A DNA stretch of 33,766 bases from Nitrospirota bacterium (GTDB taxonomy: Bacteria > JACPQY01): contig JACPQY010000085.1 of assembly GCA_016190245.1 (NCBI GenBank), positions 99,095 through 132,860 of the forward strand, written 5' to 3'. Position 1 is the stretch's first letter. Each line of letters starts with the position of its first letter. Both the position numbers and the translations under genes were made by a program. This document shows positions 8,462-16,556 of the stretch, piece by piece. The notes below the pieces were generated by a model. It made no database searches. It worked only from the letters and a program-made list of their open reading frames with translations, and was not told where the DNA came from.

Positions 8462-10132
8462 ATGGGGATCACGGGAGGTCTCGACGAAGCGCTCCGCGCG
8501 GCCGAAAGCGCCTGCCGGGAGGCCCTCGCCCACCTGGCGCGGCTGACGGCCAAGAACGGCGAGGTATCCAACCAGGAACTCGATCGGCACCAGATTGCGG
8601 CGTACGACCTTGCCTTCCTCATGGCCGAACTCCACGCCACGGGTCACCTCCGACGCCACGCGGGTCGCCTGCGCGAACTTCGGGCCGACGGAAATTTCGA
8701 GACCGCGATGGCAGACACCATGGCCGCCGAGACTGTGCACGACATCCGATCGAAGTTGAGCGGCCGTCCCCAGAGCTTCGGTCCCGCGGCTGCCAAAGCG
8801 ATCGATGAACTTTCCAAGGCCCCACTCTCAAGCGCCGTGGCCGAGGCCCAGGACCCCTCCCGCTACACGGCCCTCGCCATCGAGATCCGCCGACGGGGCG
8901 ACGGCGGAACGTACGGCCTGTCGGAGGAACAGCAGCTCATGCGCGACTCCTTCCGGCGTTTCGCCGAAACGAAGGTCCGGCCCGTGGCCGAGAAAACCCA
9001 CCGCGAGGACCACCTGATTCCGGAATCCATCATTGCAGAGCTTTCCGAGATGGGCTGCTTCGGCCTCTCCATTCCCCAGCGCTTCGGGGGGTTCCAGAGC
9101 GATGAGAAACCGGACAACATGGGCATGGTGATCGTGACCGAGGAGTTGTCGAGGGGATCTCTCGGCGTGGCCGGCAGTCTGATCACGCGCCCCGAGATCC
9201 TGGCCAAGGCCCTCCTCAAGGGCGGCACCGCGGAGCAGAAGGAAAAGTGGCTGCCGCAGATGGCCGCCGGAAAGAAGATGGTCGCGGTAGGCGTGACGGA
9301 GCCGGATTTCGGATCGGACGTGGCGGGGATGAAATGCTCCGCGACTCGCGCGAAGGGTGGGTGGCTCCTCGACGGCGCCAAGACGTGGTGCACCTTCGCG
9401 GGACGGGCCGAGCTCATCATGGTGCTTGCGCGGACGGATCCCGACCTCTCGAAAAAACACCGCGGGCTCTCCGTTTTCGTGGTCGAAAAGCCGCCGTTCG
9501 AAGGCCACAACTTCGAGCACCGGCAGGAGGGCGGCGGACGCCTCGCGGGCCGCGCGATCGGGACGATCGGGTACCGCGGGATGCATTCGTACGAACTCCA
9601 CTTCGAGAACTTCCTCGTTCCCGAGGACGCGCTCGTCGGCGGCGAGCAGGGGCTCGGCAAGGGCTTCTATCTCCAGATGGAAGGTTTTGCCGGCGGACGC
9701 CTCCAGACCGCGGCCCGCGCCAACGGCGTGATGCAGGCCGCCTTCGAGAAGGCGCTCGCCTATGCCCAGGAGCGCAAGGTCTTCGGCCGACCGATCCTGG
9801 ACTTCCCGCTCACGCAGCACAAGCTTGCGCGGATGGCCATGCTGATTCAAGCCTCCCGTCAATTCACGTACGCCGTCGCGCGGATGTTCGACGAGGGGAA
9901 GGGGCAGATGGAGGGCTCAACGGTGAAGTTCTTCGCATCCAAGATCGCCGAGTGGGTCTGCCGCGAGGCCATGCAGATCCACGGAGGCATGGGCTACGCA
10001 GAGGAGTACGACGTGTCGAGGTATTTCGTGGACGCGCGCGTGTTCTCCATCTTCGAGGGCGCAGAGGAGGTGCTGGCCCTCCGCGTGGTCGCGCGGTCGC
10101 TCATCGAACAAGCCGCCAAGGAGGCCGCATGA
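8462..10132 (+). CDS. mcd: acyl-CoA dehydrogenase, probable methylsuccinyl-CoA dehydrogenase
   Basis: 556 residues: an all-alpha N-terminal extension of about 150 residues, then a full acyl-CoA dehydrogenase from GLSEEQQLMRDSFRRFAE (near 155) to the C-terminal IHGGMGYAEEYDVSRYF and IFEGAEEVLALRV. Ordinary acyl-CoA dehydrogenases have about 380 residues; the extension matches characterised (2S)-methylsuccinyl-CoA dehydrogenases of about 550. The flavin-site stretch VGVTEPDFGSDVAGM is present. The enzyme oxidises methylsuccinyl-CoA to mesaconyl-CoA and passes electrons to ETF. It overlaps mch by four bases (ATGA), mch being the next enzyme of the pathway, which strengthens the call. Confidence 0.9.
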   Translation: MGITGGLDEALRAAESACREALAHLARLTAKNGEVSNQELDRHQIAAYDLAFLMAELHATGHLRRHAGRLRELRADGNFETAMADTMAAETVHDIRSKLSGRPQSFGPAAAKAIDELSKAPLSSAVAEAQDPSRYTALAIEIRRRGDGGTYGLSEEQQLMRDSFRRFAETKVRPVAEKTHREDHLIPESIIAELSEMGCFGLSIPQRFGGFQSDEKPDNMGMVIVTEELSRGSLGVAGSLITRPEILAKALLKGGTAEQKEKWLPQMAAGKKMVAVGVTEPDFGSDVAGMKCSATRAKGGWLLDGAKTWCTFAGRAELIMVLARTDPDLSKKHRGLSVFVVEKPPFEGHNFEHRQEGGGRLAGRAIGTIGYRGMHSYELHFENFLVPEDALVGGEQGLGKGFYLQMEGFAGGRLQTAARANGVMQAAFEKALAYAQERKVFGRPILDFPLTQHKLARMAMLIQASRQFTYAVARMFDEGKGQMEGSTVKFFASKIAEWVCREAMQIHGGMGYAEEYDVSRYFVDARVFSIFEGAEEVLALRVVARSLIEQAAKEAA

Positions 10133-11409
10133 AACCGGAAATCGTCGTCCCGTGCATCCCCCAAGAGGAACGAGGCCCCGCCCTGCCCGCCCAGATCGGC
10201 CCCAACGTAAGGGAGCCACAGTATGGCCGCTACCTCGCGGATTTCCTGGAAGGCGAGGTCTTCGAGCACCCTCGCGGGATCACCCTCACGCCGGCGTTTT
10301 GCCAGGACTTCGCCGCAACCTTCATGGAGACGAACCCCATCTACCTGAATGACGAATTCGCGCGCACGCACGGCTTCGAGCGGCGGCCGGCTTCTCCCCT
10401 CCTCACGCTCAATCTGGCGCTGAGCCTCGGCGTGCAGAACGATTCCGAAAAAGCCATCGCGCATCTGGGCTATTACAACGTTCTCTTCCTGCGCCCGGCC
10501 TATCCCGGCGACACGATCCGCTCGCTCACGAAAGTGCTCAAGCGCCAGGAGCGGGGCGAGGGGAAACCGGGGATCGTCAGCGTGCGGACGATCGGCCTCA
10601 ACCAGCGCGAGGAAGTGGTGGTCCAGTACGATCGGAAGATCATGATTCCTGCAGGCGGGAGTCGGGATACTCGCCCTTCTGGCGCGGCCTTCCTGGCCGC
10701 TCGGGAGGGGGCGAGTACCGCCTGCCTGCCGCGGCTCGGCGCAGGCACGGCGCCGTCCCTGGCTGGGTCGGCAGTCGGCAGTGGGCGGAAGGCGGTCCGC
10801 TTTCCGGAAGAAGGCAAAGCAAGCATTCACCTGCCCAAACCGAACGGGGCGTATCCAGCGAACCTCACCGGCCCAAATACGTACTTCGAGGATTTCGCGG
10901 TGGGCGAGATCATCGTTCACGCCAATGGCCGCACCATCACGGACGAACACTATGGCTGGACGTACAAGCTGGGCAACACTCATCCGCTGCACTACGACAA
11001 ACTTTACAGTGCGGGACGCGGCGGGCCGCTCAGCGGCGAGCCGGTGGTGTACGGCGGACTCGTCTTCGCCTGGCTGGCAGGACTCGCGAGCCGGGACACC
11101 GAGGAGAACGCGCTCTGGGATTTCGGCTACACCGAGGGCTACCACACGCAGCCGTCGGTCTCGGGCGACACGGTCTCCGCCCTCTCGCGCGTGCTGCACA
11201 AGGAGGACGGACCACCGGGGCTTCACGCGGGCGTCGTGACGTTCCAACTCATCGGCGTGAAGGGGCTGAAAGCGAAGGATGCGCTCGCGAAATACGGCCC
11301 CGATCTGTTCCTCAAAGAAAACGACAAGAAGGACAAAGGCAAAGAGAAGATCTCGGAAAAGATTTTCGAGATCGAACGCCGGCTTCTCATTAAGAAGCGG
11401 CCGACCTGA
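10129..11409 (+). CDS. mch: mesaconyl-CoA hydratase (MaoC-type double hot-dog)
   Basis: 426 residues, longer than the roughly 340-350 usual for the family. The N-terminal hot-dog half (residues 30-170) contains [15 protein letters not shown]; the C-terminal half begins [20 protein letters not shown] (about 251-270) and has the catalytic-type segment [10 protein letters not shown]. It hydrates mesaconyl-CoA to methylmalyl-CoA. Residues about 175-223 are a low-complexity insertion encoded by repeat DNA (separate entry), which explains the extra length. It is translationally coupled to mcd and lies 14 bp before ccr. The C-terminus ends in a Lys-rich tail. Confidence 0.88.
   Translation: MKPEIVVPCIPQEERGPALPAQIGPNVREPQYGRYLADFLEGEVFEHPRGITLTPAFCQDFAATFMETNPIYLNDEFARTHGFERRPASPLLTLNLALSLGVQNDSEKAIAHLGYYNVLFLRPAYPGDTIRSLTKVLKRQERGEGKPGIVSVRTIGLNQREEVVVQYDRKIMIPAGGSRDTRPSGAAFLAAREGASTACLPRLGAGTAPSLAGSAVGSGRKAVRFPEEGKASIHLPKPNGAYPANLTGPNTYFEDFAVGEIIVHANGRTITDEHYGWTYKLGNTHPLHYDKLYSAGRGGPLSGEPVVYGGLVFAWLAGLASRDTEENALWDFGYTEGYHTQPSVSGDTVSALSRVLHKEDGPPGLHAGVVTFQLIGVKGLKAKDALAKYGPDLFLKENDKKDKGKEKISEKIFEIERRLLIKKRPT
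10651..10797. repeat. repeat-derived in-frame insertion in mch
   Basis: Palindromic DNA: GCAGGCGG at the left is mirrored by CCGCCTGC near 10710, with TACTCGCCC mirrored by GGGGGCGAGTA. It is followed by GGGTCGGCAGTCGGCAGTG, the same motif type as in the spacer at 12690-12800. It is a multiple of three in effect and leaves the mch frame open. Confidence 0.65.
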
Positions 11410-11423
11410 GGAGACGCGCCACC

Positions 11424-12689
11424 ATGTCCACCCCTGCCCTTCAAGTCGTAAAGGAGATCTACGAGGTCGGCGAATCGCCGCCCCTTGGCTGCGTGCCCCG
11501 GGAGATGTACGCCCACGTCATTCGGTCCTCCCGATTCGGCGAGCCGAAGACGGCCTTCCAAGTCGAACGGATCGCCGTGCCCGAGCCGAAGCCCAACGAA
11601 GTGCTCGTGTACGTCATGGCGGCCGGCATCAACTACAACAACGTCTGGGCCGCACGGGGGGTCCCCGTGGACGTGATCAAGGCCCGGCAGAAGCAGGGCG
11701 ATCCCAACGATTTCCACATCGGCGGGAGCGACGCGTCCGGAATCGTCTGGGCCGTGGGTTCGGAGGTGAGGAACGTCAAGGTCGGTGATCCCGTCGTGAT
11801 CCACTGCGGCTCATGGGACCCGCAGGACCCGTTCATCGTCGAGGGCGGCGATCCGATGCTGAGTTCGAGTCAGCTCATCTGGGGCTACGAAACCAACTGG
11901 GGCAGCTTTGCCCAGTTCACGCTCGTTCAGGCCCACCAATGCCTCCCCAAACCACCGGCCCTCACGTGGGAGGCCGCGGCGGCGTACATGCTGGTGGGGG
12001 CCACGGCGTATCGGATGCTCCGCGGCTGGCCTCCGCACACCGTGCAGAGAAACGACGCCGTTCTCGTCTGGGGCGCCGCAGGAGGGCTCGGCTCGATGGC
12101 CGTTCAAATCGTGAAGGCCTTCGGGGGCATCCCGGTCGGAGTCGTTTCCGGAGAGGACAAGTTCGACTACTGCATCAAGCTCGGCGCGAAGGGGTGCATC
12201 AACCGGAAGCGCTTTTCTCACTGGGGCATGCCTCCGCATTGGAAAGACACCGAGGGACAGGCCAGGTGGTGCGAGGGCGCGCGCGCATTCGGCAAGGCGA
12301 TCTGGAACGTGGTGGGCGAGCGCCGCAACCCCCGCATCGTCTTCGAGCACCCTGGGGAGGACACCGTCCCCACCTCCATGTTCGTCTGCGACACCGGCGG
12401 GATGGTCGTGATCTGTGCCGGCACCACGGGGTACAGCGCCGTCTCGGATCTGCGCTACCTCTGGATGCGCCAGAAGCGGTTCCAAGGCTCCCACTTCGCG
12501 AACGACGACCAGTGCGCCGCGCTCAACCACCTCGTCGCCCAGGGCGTGGTGGACCCGTGCCTCTCGCGGACCTTCACCTTCGACGAGATCCCGCTTGCGC
12601 ACCAACTCATGCACGAGAACAAACACCCCAGCGGCAACATGGCCGCCCTCGTGGGCGCGCCGCGGCCGGGCATGAGGGACGTGGGGTGA
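11424..12689 (+). CDS. ccr: crotonyl-CoA carboxylase/reductase
   Basis: 421 residues of the medium-chain dehydrogenase/reductase superfamily, the size of known Ccr. The NADPH-binding loop is [20 protein letters not shown]. Segments diagnostic of Ccr rather than of ordinary MDR reductases are present: [31 protein letters not shown] and [12 protein letters not shown]. They carry the Asn, Glu and His known to bind CO2 in characterised Ccr. The enzyme reductively carboxylates crotonyl-CoA to ethylmalonyl-CoA, the defining step of the ethylmalonyl-CoA pathway. A GAGGAG ribosome binding site precedes the ATG. It is followed by repeat DNA and the mutase gene. Confidence 0.95.
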   Translation: MSTPALQVVKEIYEVGESPPLGCVPREMYAHVIRSSRFGEPKTAFQVERIAVPEPKPNEVLVYVMAAGINYNNVWAARGVPVDVIKARQKQGDPNDFHIGGSDASGIVWAVGSEVRNVKVGDPVVIHCGSWDPQDPFIVEGGDPMLSSSQLIWGYETNWGSFAQFTLVQAHQCLPKPPALTWEAAAAYMLVGATAYRMLRGWPPHTVQRNDAVLVWGAAGGLGSMAVQIVKAFGGIPVGVVSGEDKFDYCIKLGAKGCINRKRFSHWGMPPHWKDTEGQARWCEGARAFGKAIWNVVGERRNPRIVFEHPGEDTVPTSMFVCDTGGMVVICAGTTGYSAVSDLRYLWMRQKRFQGSHFANDDQCAALNHLVAQGVVDPCLSRTFTFDEIPLAHQLMHENKHPSGNMAALVGAPRPGMRDVG

Positions 12690-12800
12690 GATCGGCAGTC
12701 GAGAGTCGGCAGTAGGCAGTCGGGAGTCAGCCGTCCACAGTCCATCTCCGATCGTGCGTCGTCGATAGTCCATCGTCCATGGTCGATCGTCCATAGTCCG
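12690..12800. repeat. short degenerate repeats (GTCGGCAGT / GTCCATRGTCC type)
   Basis: The ccr-ecm spacer is built of iterated AGTCGGCAGT-like and then GTCCATCGTCCATGGTCGAT-like words, a type of interspersed noise common in environmental genomes. Words of the same kind occur in the mch insertion and, as GAGTCGTGAGTC, in the asparaginase insertion. Confidence 0.7.
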
Positions 12801-12823
12801 TTGTCGTTACGCCCGGCCTGACC

Positions 12824-12853
12824 TTGTCCCTTCCAACGCCCGCGGGGTACAAT
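12824..12853 (+). promoter_or_regulatory. putative promoter giving a leaderless ecm transcript
   Basis: TTGTCC (12824-12829), an 18-bp spacer and TACAAT (12848-12853). The expected start falls at about 12860, the first base of the GTG start codon of ecm. Confidence 0.45.
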
Positions 12854-12859
12854 GACCTC

Positions 12860-15010
12860 GTGAGTCACAAAGACAAGCCGTGGATCATGCGGACGTATGC
12901 GGGGCACTCGTCCGCGGCCGCCTCGAACGAACTGTACCGCGCGAACCTCGCCAAAGGCCAGACGGGACTCTCCATCGCCTTCGACCTGCCCACGCAGATC
13001 GGCTACGACTCGGATCACTCACTCGCCCACGGCGAAGTCGGCAAGGTGGGGGTCCCCATCTGCTCGATCGAGGATCTCGACCGGCTCCTCGAGGGCATCC
13101 CCCTCGACCGGATGAACACTTCGATGACGATCAACGCCACCGCCGCGTGGCTTCTCTCTCTCTACATCGCGCTTGCCGAAAACCGCGGGATCGCTCCGCA
13201 GACACTCCAAGGCACCACGCAAAACGACATCATCAAGGAATACCTCTCGCGCGGGACCTACATCTTCCCGCCCGACCCCTCGATGCGACTCATCACCGAC
13301 GTGGTGCTGTACACCGTGGGGAACGTGCCGAAATGGAACCCGATCAATGTGTGCAGCTATCACCTCCAGGAGGCGGGCGCCACGCCGGTCCAGGAGATCG
13401 CCTTCGCCCTCTGCACGGCAATCGCGGTGCTGGACGGGACACGGGCGGCCCTTGCGCAAAGAAACCGCCAAGCATCCATTCACTACCCCCCATCCTCACC
13501 TTCCCCCGCAAGGGGGGAAGGGACACATGAGGAGGCGCCGCCCCCTTCTTTCCCCTCCCCCTGGACGGGGGAGGGTATGGGTGGGGGTGAACTCCCGCCC
13601 GCTGGAAATCGTCAAGTGCCAAGCCTGACCCCGGATGGGGTGGATGCGATCGTCGGGAGGATGTCGTTCTTCCTGAACTCGGGGATTCGCTTCGTGGAGG
13701 AGATGTGCAAGGTGCGCGCCTTTACCGAGTTGTGGGATGAGCTTGCGCGGAGCCGCTACGGCGTCGAGGATCCGCAATACCGCCGCTTCCGGTACGGCGT
13801 GCAGGTGAACTCGCTCGGCCTCACGGAGAGACAGCCCGAGAACAACATCATGCGGATCGCCTTCGAGGCGCTGGGTGTCGTCCTATCGAAGAGCGCGCGC
13901 GCACGCTCGCTCCAGCTCCCCGCTTGGAACGAGGCCCTCGGACTGCCACGGCCGTGGGACCAGCAGCTCTCGCTCCGGCTCCAGCAGATCCTCGCTCACG
14001 AGACTGATGTTCTCGAATACGAAGACCTCTTCGACGGCTCGCCCGTCATCCGCGCAAAGGTGGACGAGCTCACGGCCGCCGCCAAGGAGGAGATGAATCG
14101 GATCCTGGAGATGGGCGGGATCGTCCGCGCCGTCGAGACGGGATACGTGAAGCAGCGGCTGGTCGAATCGAACGCGGCGAGGCTGCGGGCCATCGAAGCC
14201 GGGGAACAGACCGTGGTCGGTGTGAACAAGCTGACCGAGACCGCCCCCTCGCCTCTCACGGCATCCGACGAGAATCCTCTCATCCTGAAAGTGGACCCCA
14301 GAGCCGGGGAGGAACAACTCGCCCGGCTGCGCGCATTTCGATCGCGGCGAAACGCGAGGGACGTGGAGGCGGCGCTCAAGGGTCTGGGGGATACCGCGCG
14401 ACAGGGGGCGAACCTCATGCCGGCCTCCATCCGCGCCGCCCACGCGGGCGTCACAACAGGTGAGTGGGCCGACGTCCTGCGCGAGGTCTTCGGTGAATAC
14501 CGGGCCCCAACAGGCGTAGCCCCGTCCATCGGAACAGTCCCTTCGAATGGATCGGGGACCGCACGCAATGCCCCCGATGAAGCCCAACGCGCGATGGGGC
14601 GCAGAGTGCGCATCCTCATCGGCAAGCCGGGCCTGGACGGGCACTCGAACGGCGCGGAACAGATCGCCGTGCGCGCCCGGGACGCAGGGATGGAGGTGAT
14701 CTACGCCGGCATCCGCCTCACACCCGAACAGATCGCCGTCTCCGCGCTCCAGGAAGACGTGGATCTCATCGGCCTCAGCATCCTCTCGGGTTCGCACGTT
14801 GAGCTCGTGACCGAGGTCATGTCACACCTCAACAAACAAGGCCTGGTCGACGTGCCCGTCGTCGTCGGCGGCATCATCCCCCCCCCCGATCACGACGCCC
14901 TCCGGAAGCTTGGCGTCAAACGGATCTACACGCCGAAGGATTTCGAGCTGAACGCCATCCTCTCCGACCTCCTCACCCTCGCCGCCGAGGCCCGGCGTCA
15001 TTCATCCTGA
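12860..15010 (+). CDS. ecm: ethylmalonyl-CoA mutase (B12-dependent)
   Basis: 716 residues from GTG 12860. That start is chosen because the family begins with the KDKPW...RTYAGHS segment seen right after it; a TTG at 12824 would add 12 unrelated residues. The N-terminal TIM barrel has FDLPTQIGYDSDH, GEVGKVGVP, MNTSMTINATAAWLL and KWNPINVCSYHLQEAGATP. The C-terminal cobalamin domain has GKPGLDGHSNGAEQIA, the DxHxxG B12-His motif near residue 595. The PTQxGYDSDH and GEVGKVGVP signatures favour ethylmalonyl-CoA over classical methylmalonyl-CoA mutase, as does ccr next door. Residues about 207-244 are a repeat-derived insertion in the barrel half. A second imperfect palindrome (14520-14556) lies in the linker before the B12 domain. 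Confidence 0.92.
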   Translation: MSHKDKPWIMRTYAGHSSAAASNELYRANLAKGQTGLSIAFDLPTQIGYDSDHSLAHGEVGKVGVPICSIEDLDRLLEGIPLDRMNTSMTINATAAWLLSLYIALAENRGIAPQTLQGTTQNDIIKEYLSRGTYIFPPDPSMRLITDVVLYTVGNVPKWNPINVCSYHLQEAGATPVQEIAFALCTAIAVLDGTRAALAQRNRQASIHYPPSSPSPARGEGTHEEAPPPSFPSPWTGEGMGGGELPPAGNRQVPSLTPDGVDAIVGRMSFFLNSGIRFVEEMCKVRAFTELWDELARSRYGVEDPQYRRFRYGVQVNSLGLTERQPENNIMRIAFEALGVVLSKSARARSLQLPAWNEALGLPRPWDQQLSLRLQQILAHETDVLEYEDLFDGSPVIRAKVDELTAAAKEEMNRILEMGGIVRAVETGYVKQRLVESNAARLRAIEAGEQTVVGVNKLTETAPSPLTASDENPLILKVDPRAGEEQLARLRAFRSRRNARDVEAALKGLGDTARQGANLMPASIRAAHAGVTTGEWADVLREVFGEYRAPTGVAPSIGTVPSNGSGTARNAPDEAQRAMGRRVRILIGKPGLDGHSNGAEQIAVRARDAGMEVIYAGIRLTPEQIAVSALQEDVDLIGLSILSGSHVELVTEVMSHLNKQGLVDVPVVVGGIIPPPDHDALRKLGVKRIYTPKDFELNAILSDLLTLAAEARRHSS
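13479..13591. repeat. interspersed palindromic repeat, copy 2 (inside ecm)
   Basis: TTCACTACCCCCCATCC at the left and GGGTGGGGGTGAA at the right, with CCCCCGCAAGGGGGGAAGGG inside. It is the same element as 974-1098. It is read in frame as a Pro/Gly/Ser-rich stretch of about 38 residues between conserved barrel segments of the mutase. Confidence 0.85.
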
Positions 15011-15055
15011 CCCGGACGCTTTTTCCCCCACCCAGCAACCCGGCCCCACCCCCCG

Positions 15056-15313
15056 TCAGTAGATGTCGCCACGCGGGCCGATCGTCTCTACCAAGACGCA
15101 ATTCCTCTCCCCGTCGATCGAGTAGACGACTCGCATGGAACCAACCCCGTAGCGATAGCTCCCCGTCAACTCACCTCGCAGCTTTCGGACATGGGCACCC
15201 GCAAAGGGATCCACCTGAGGTGAAGCGAAGCAACGATCCAACTTCCGGGGTGTCTTGGACGACACCTTTCGGCAGAACTTGAGGGCTTCGTCGGAGAGGC
15301 GGACCTCAAACAC
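15056..15313 (-). CDS. RelE/ParE-type toxin
   Basis: 85 residues with the RelE/ParE fold pattern: LSDEALKFCRKV near the N-terminus, a central DPFAGAHVRKLRGELTGSYRYGVGSMRVVYSID and the C-terminal VLVETIGPRGDIY. The central GSYRYRVGDYRVVY-like motif is the family's best marker. Such toxins either cleave mRNA on the ribosome or poison gyrase; which applies here is not evident. The start overlaps the antitoxin gene by 8 bp, the usual arrangement. Confidence 0.85.
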   Translation of the reverse strand: MFEVRLSDEALKFCRKVSSKTPRKLDRCFASPQVDPFAGAHVRKLRGELTGSYRYGVGSMRVVYSIDGERNCVLVETIGPRGDIY

Positions 15314-15545
15314 GCCGGCGGACGCTTCGCCAGGGCGTGGTCTTTCCTCGACGAACCTGATCGCGACCGCGGCGCCAAGACTTCATGAGCGCGGCGTCGC
15401 CGGTCAGCTCCGATGTGGCTTCCCATTCCTCCTTCTCACGGAGGAACCGTAGAAACACCACGGCCTCCTGGAGTCGATCCGACGGCAACGCCTTGAGAAG
15501 GTTGAACGCCTGGTTTCTCATCCCCACTGGATTATCCTGGTTCAT
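15306..15545 (-). CDS. antitoxin partner of the RelE/ParE-type toxin
   Basis: About 79 residues from the ATG at 15545 (CAGGGG upstream); an ATG at 15521 is possible. It has a helical N-terminus (LLKALPSDRLQEAVVFLRFL) and a basic C-terminal tail (SWRRGRDQVRRGKTTPWRSV). I do not recognise a specific antitoxin family; size, position and overlap with the toxin give the role. It probably autoregulates the pair. Confidence 0.75.
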   Translation of the reverse strand: MNQDNPVGMRNQAFNLLKALPSDRLQEAVVFLRFLREKEEWEATSELTGDAALMKSWRRGRDQVRRGKTTPWRSVRRRV

Positions 15546-15617
15546 CAACCCCTGCGTTGGCAATTCCAAAGGCCTTGACAGATTTCGACTCCGCGCCTCC
15601 AACCGCATCCGCGCGGT

Positions 15618-15701
15618 TCAGACATCCGGCACGGCACGGGATCGGAAGTAGGCCAGGAGTTCCCGCTTGCCGAGGCTTGGGAAACCTGCTCGGCAACAAC
15701 C
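15618..15701 (-). pseudogene. remnant of a second cas9 3' end
   Basis: Read on the minus strand this piece gives SLGKRELLAYFRSR followed by AVPDV and a stop. The end of the intact Cas9 is TLGKRELLAYFRSRPDPAT. DNA identity to the intact 3' end is high over about 40 bases, and the differences inside the conserved peptide (CGT/CGA, TTT/TTC, TAT/TAC, AAA/AAG) are synonymous. The matching frame is closed a few codons upstream. It is the decayed tail of a homologous but diverged cas9, not a fresh duplicate. Confidence 0.75.
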
Positions 15702-15702
15702 C

Positions 15703-16119
15703 TCAGTCTTTCAGCGCACAGGCAGGAAGGTGTTCTTGGATTTTGTCACGGACACGACGGGCGACTTCAACGGCCCCCTGCGCCTCGTGAAACGGAATCG
15801 GTTCCCACCCGCCCGGGTAGCGTGCCGAGGTCGCATACTGCGTCAGTCGCCGTCGCTCTTCGGCGCTCAGCGGGACCACCACATCGCCGGGGACGAGCCT
15901 CGTGATCTGATCCAAATCGTGCGTCTTTGGGAAGTCGATGGCTCTGTGGACAAGCAAGGCCTTCAGATATTTCTCAACGGATTGTTGGGCATGGAAGCAC
16001 ACGGCGCCTGTTGGACAATCCACATGCTTTTCCAACAGAAAAGCAGCCGCCCGAAGGTCATCCTCCGCAACCTGTACCCATTCGCGAGCCAGCCCCTCGG
16101 GTGTATCAGCAGCGCTCAT
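15703..16119 (-). CDS. HEPN-domain protein (toxin of a HEPN-MNT pair)
   Basis: About 138 residues from the ATG at 16119; an upstream start at 16176 is possible. It shows the HEPN four-helix pattern: AREWVQVAEDDLRAAAFLLE, CFHAQQSVEKYLKALLVHR, then FPKTHDLDQITRLV and a C-terminal helix VEVARRVRDKIQEHL. HEPN proteins paired with minimal nucleotidyltransferases act as RNase toxins that the partner neutralises by modification. The gene overlaps the MNT gene by 14 bp. It sits between two cas9 3' ends, which raises the question of how it arrived. Confidence 0.85.
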   Translation of the reverse strand: MSAADTPEGLAREWVQVAEDDLRAAAFLLEKHVDCPTGAVCFHAQQSVEKYLKALLVHRAIDFPKTHDLDQITRLVPGDVVVPLSAEERRRLTQYATSARYPGGWEPIPFHEAQGAVEVARRVRDKIQEHLPACALKD

Positions 16120-16453
16120 AGAGGACGATGCCCTCACGGAGGGCAGGCCGCAGGATAGTGCCGACGAGATTTCCAAATCGGTGCACGTCGTCGGGTGTAA
16201 ACACGATGATATCCTTGGAGACTGGGATGTCGCATAGATCCACCCCGATGCGAACGCTCGCCTCCCTCCTGGACGCTTCCACCGGCATGATGATGAGGAG
16301 GTCCACGTCGCTGTCCGGCCTCGGGTTCCCCCGGGCGTGCGAACCGAAAAGGACGATTTTCTCCGGGTTGTATTTCTCGACGATAATGGACACCATTTGG
16401 CCGATTTCGCCCCGGAGCCTCGGCGTCGGGCCGGCGGAACGCATGGTGCTCAC
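16106..16453 (-). CDS. minimal nucleotidyltransferase (MNT) antitoxin
   Basis: 115 residues of the DNA polymerase beta-like minimal nucleotidyltransferase family. The signature is intact: IVLFGSHARGNPRPDSDVDLLI, the GSxARG loop and DxD catalytic pair. Known partners in HEPN-MNT modules transfer AMP to the HEPN toxin. It is the first gene of the pair and lies about 100 bp downstream of the cas9 stop on the same strand. Confidence 0.88.
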   Translation of the reverse strand: MSTMRSAGPTPRLRGEIGQMVSIIVEKYNPEKIVLFGSHARGNPRPDSDVDLLIIMPVEASRREASVRIGVDLCDIPVSKDIIVFTPDDVHRFGNLVGTILRPALREGIVLYERC

Positions 16454-16556
16454 ACGAGTAGCCTACTCGGCCCGGGAAAATCGCACAAGGACGTTAGCCG
16501 CCCGGCGTCTTCACGTACGGCCTTTAAGGGGCGTGGAGGTCCGGTGCTGGACGATC

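Noticed and set aside
9247-10128. Upstream extension of the mch frame as one 720-residue protein
   Set aside because: The upstream part overlaps mcd in another frame and is Arg-rich shadow sequence; the ATG at 10129 coupled to the mcd stop is the natural start.
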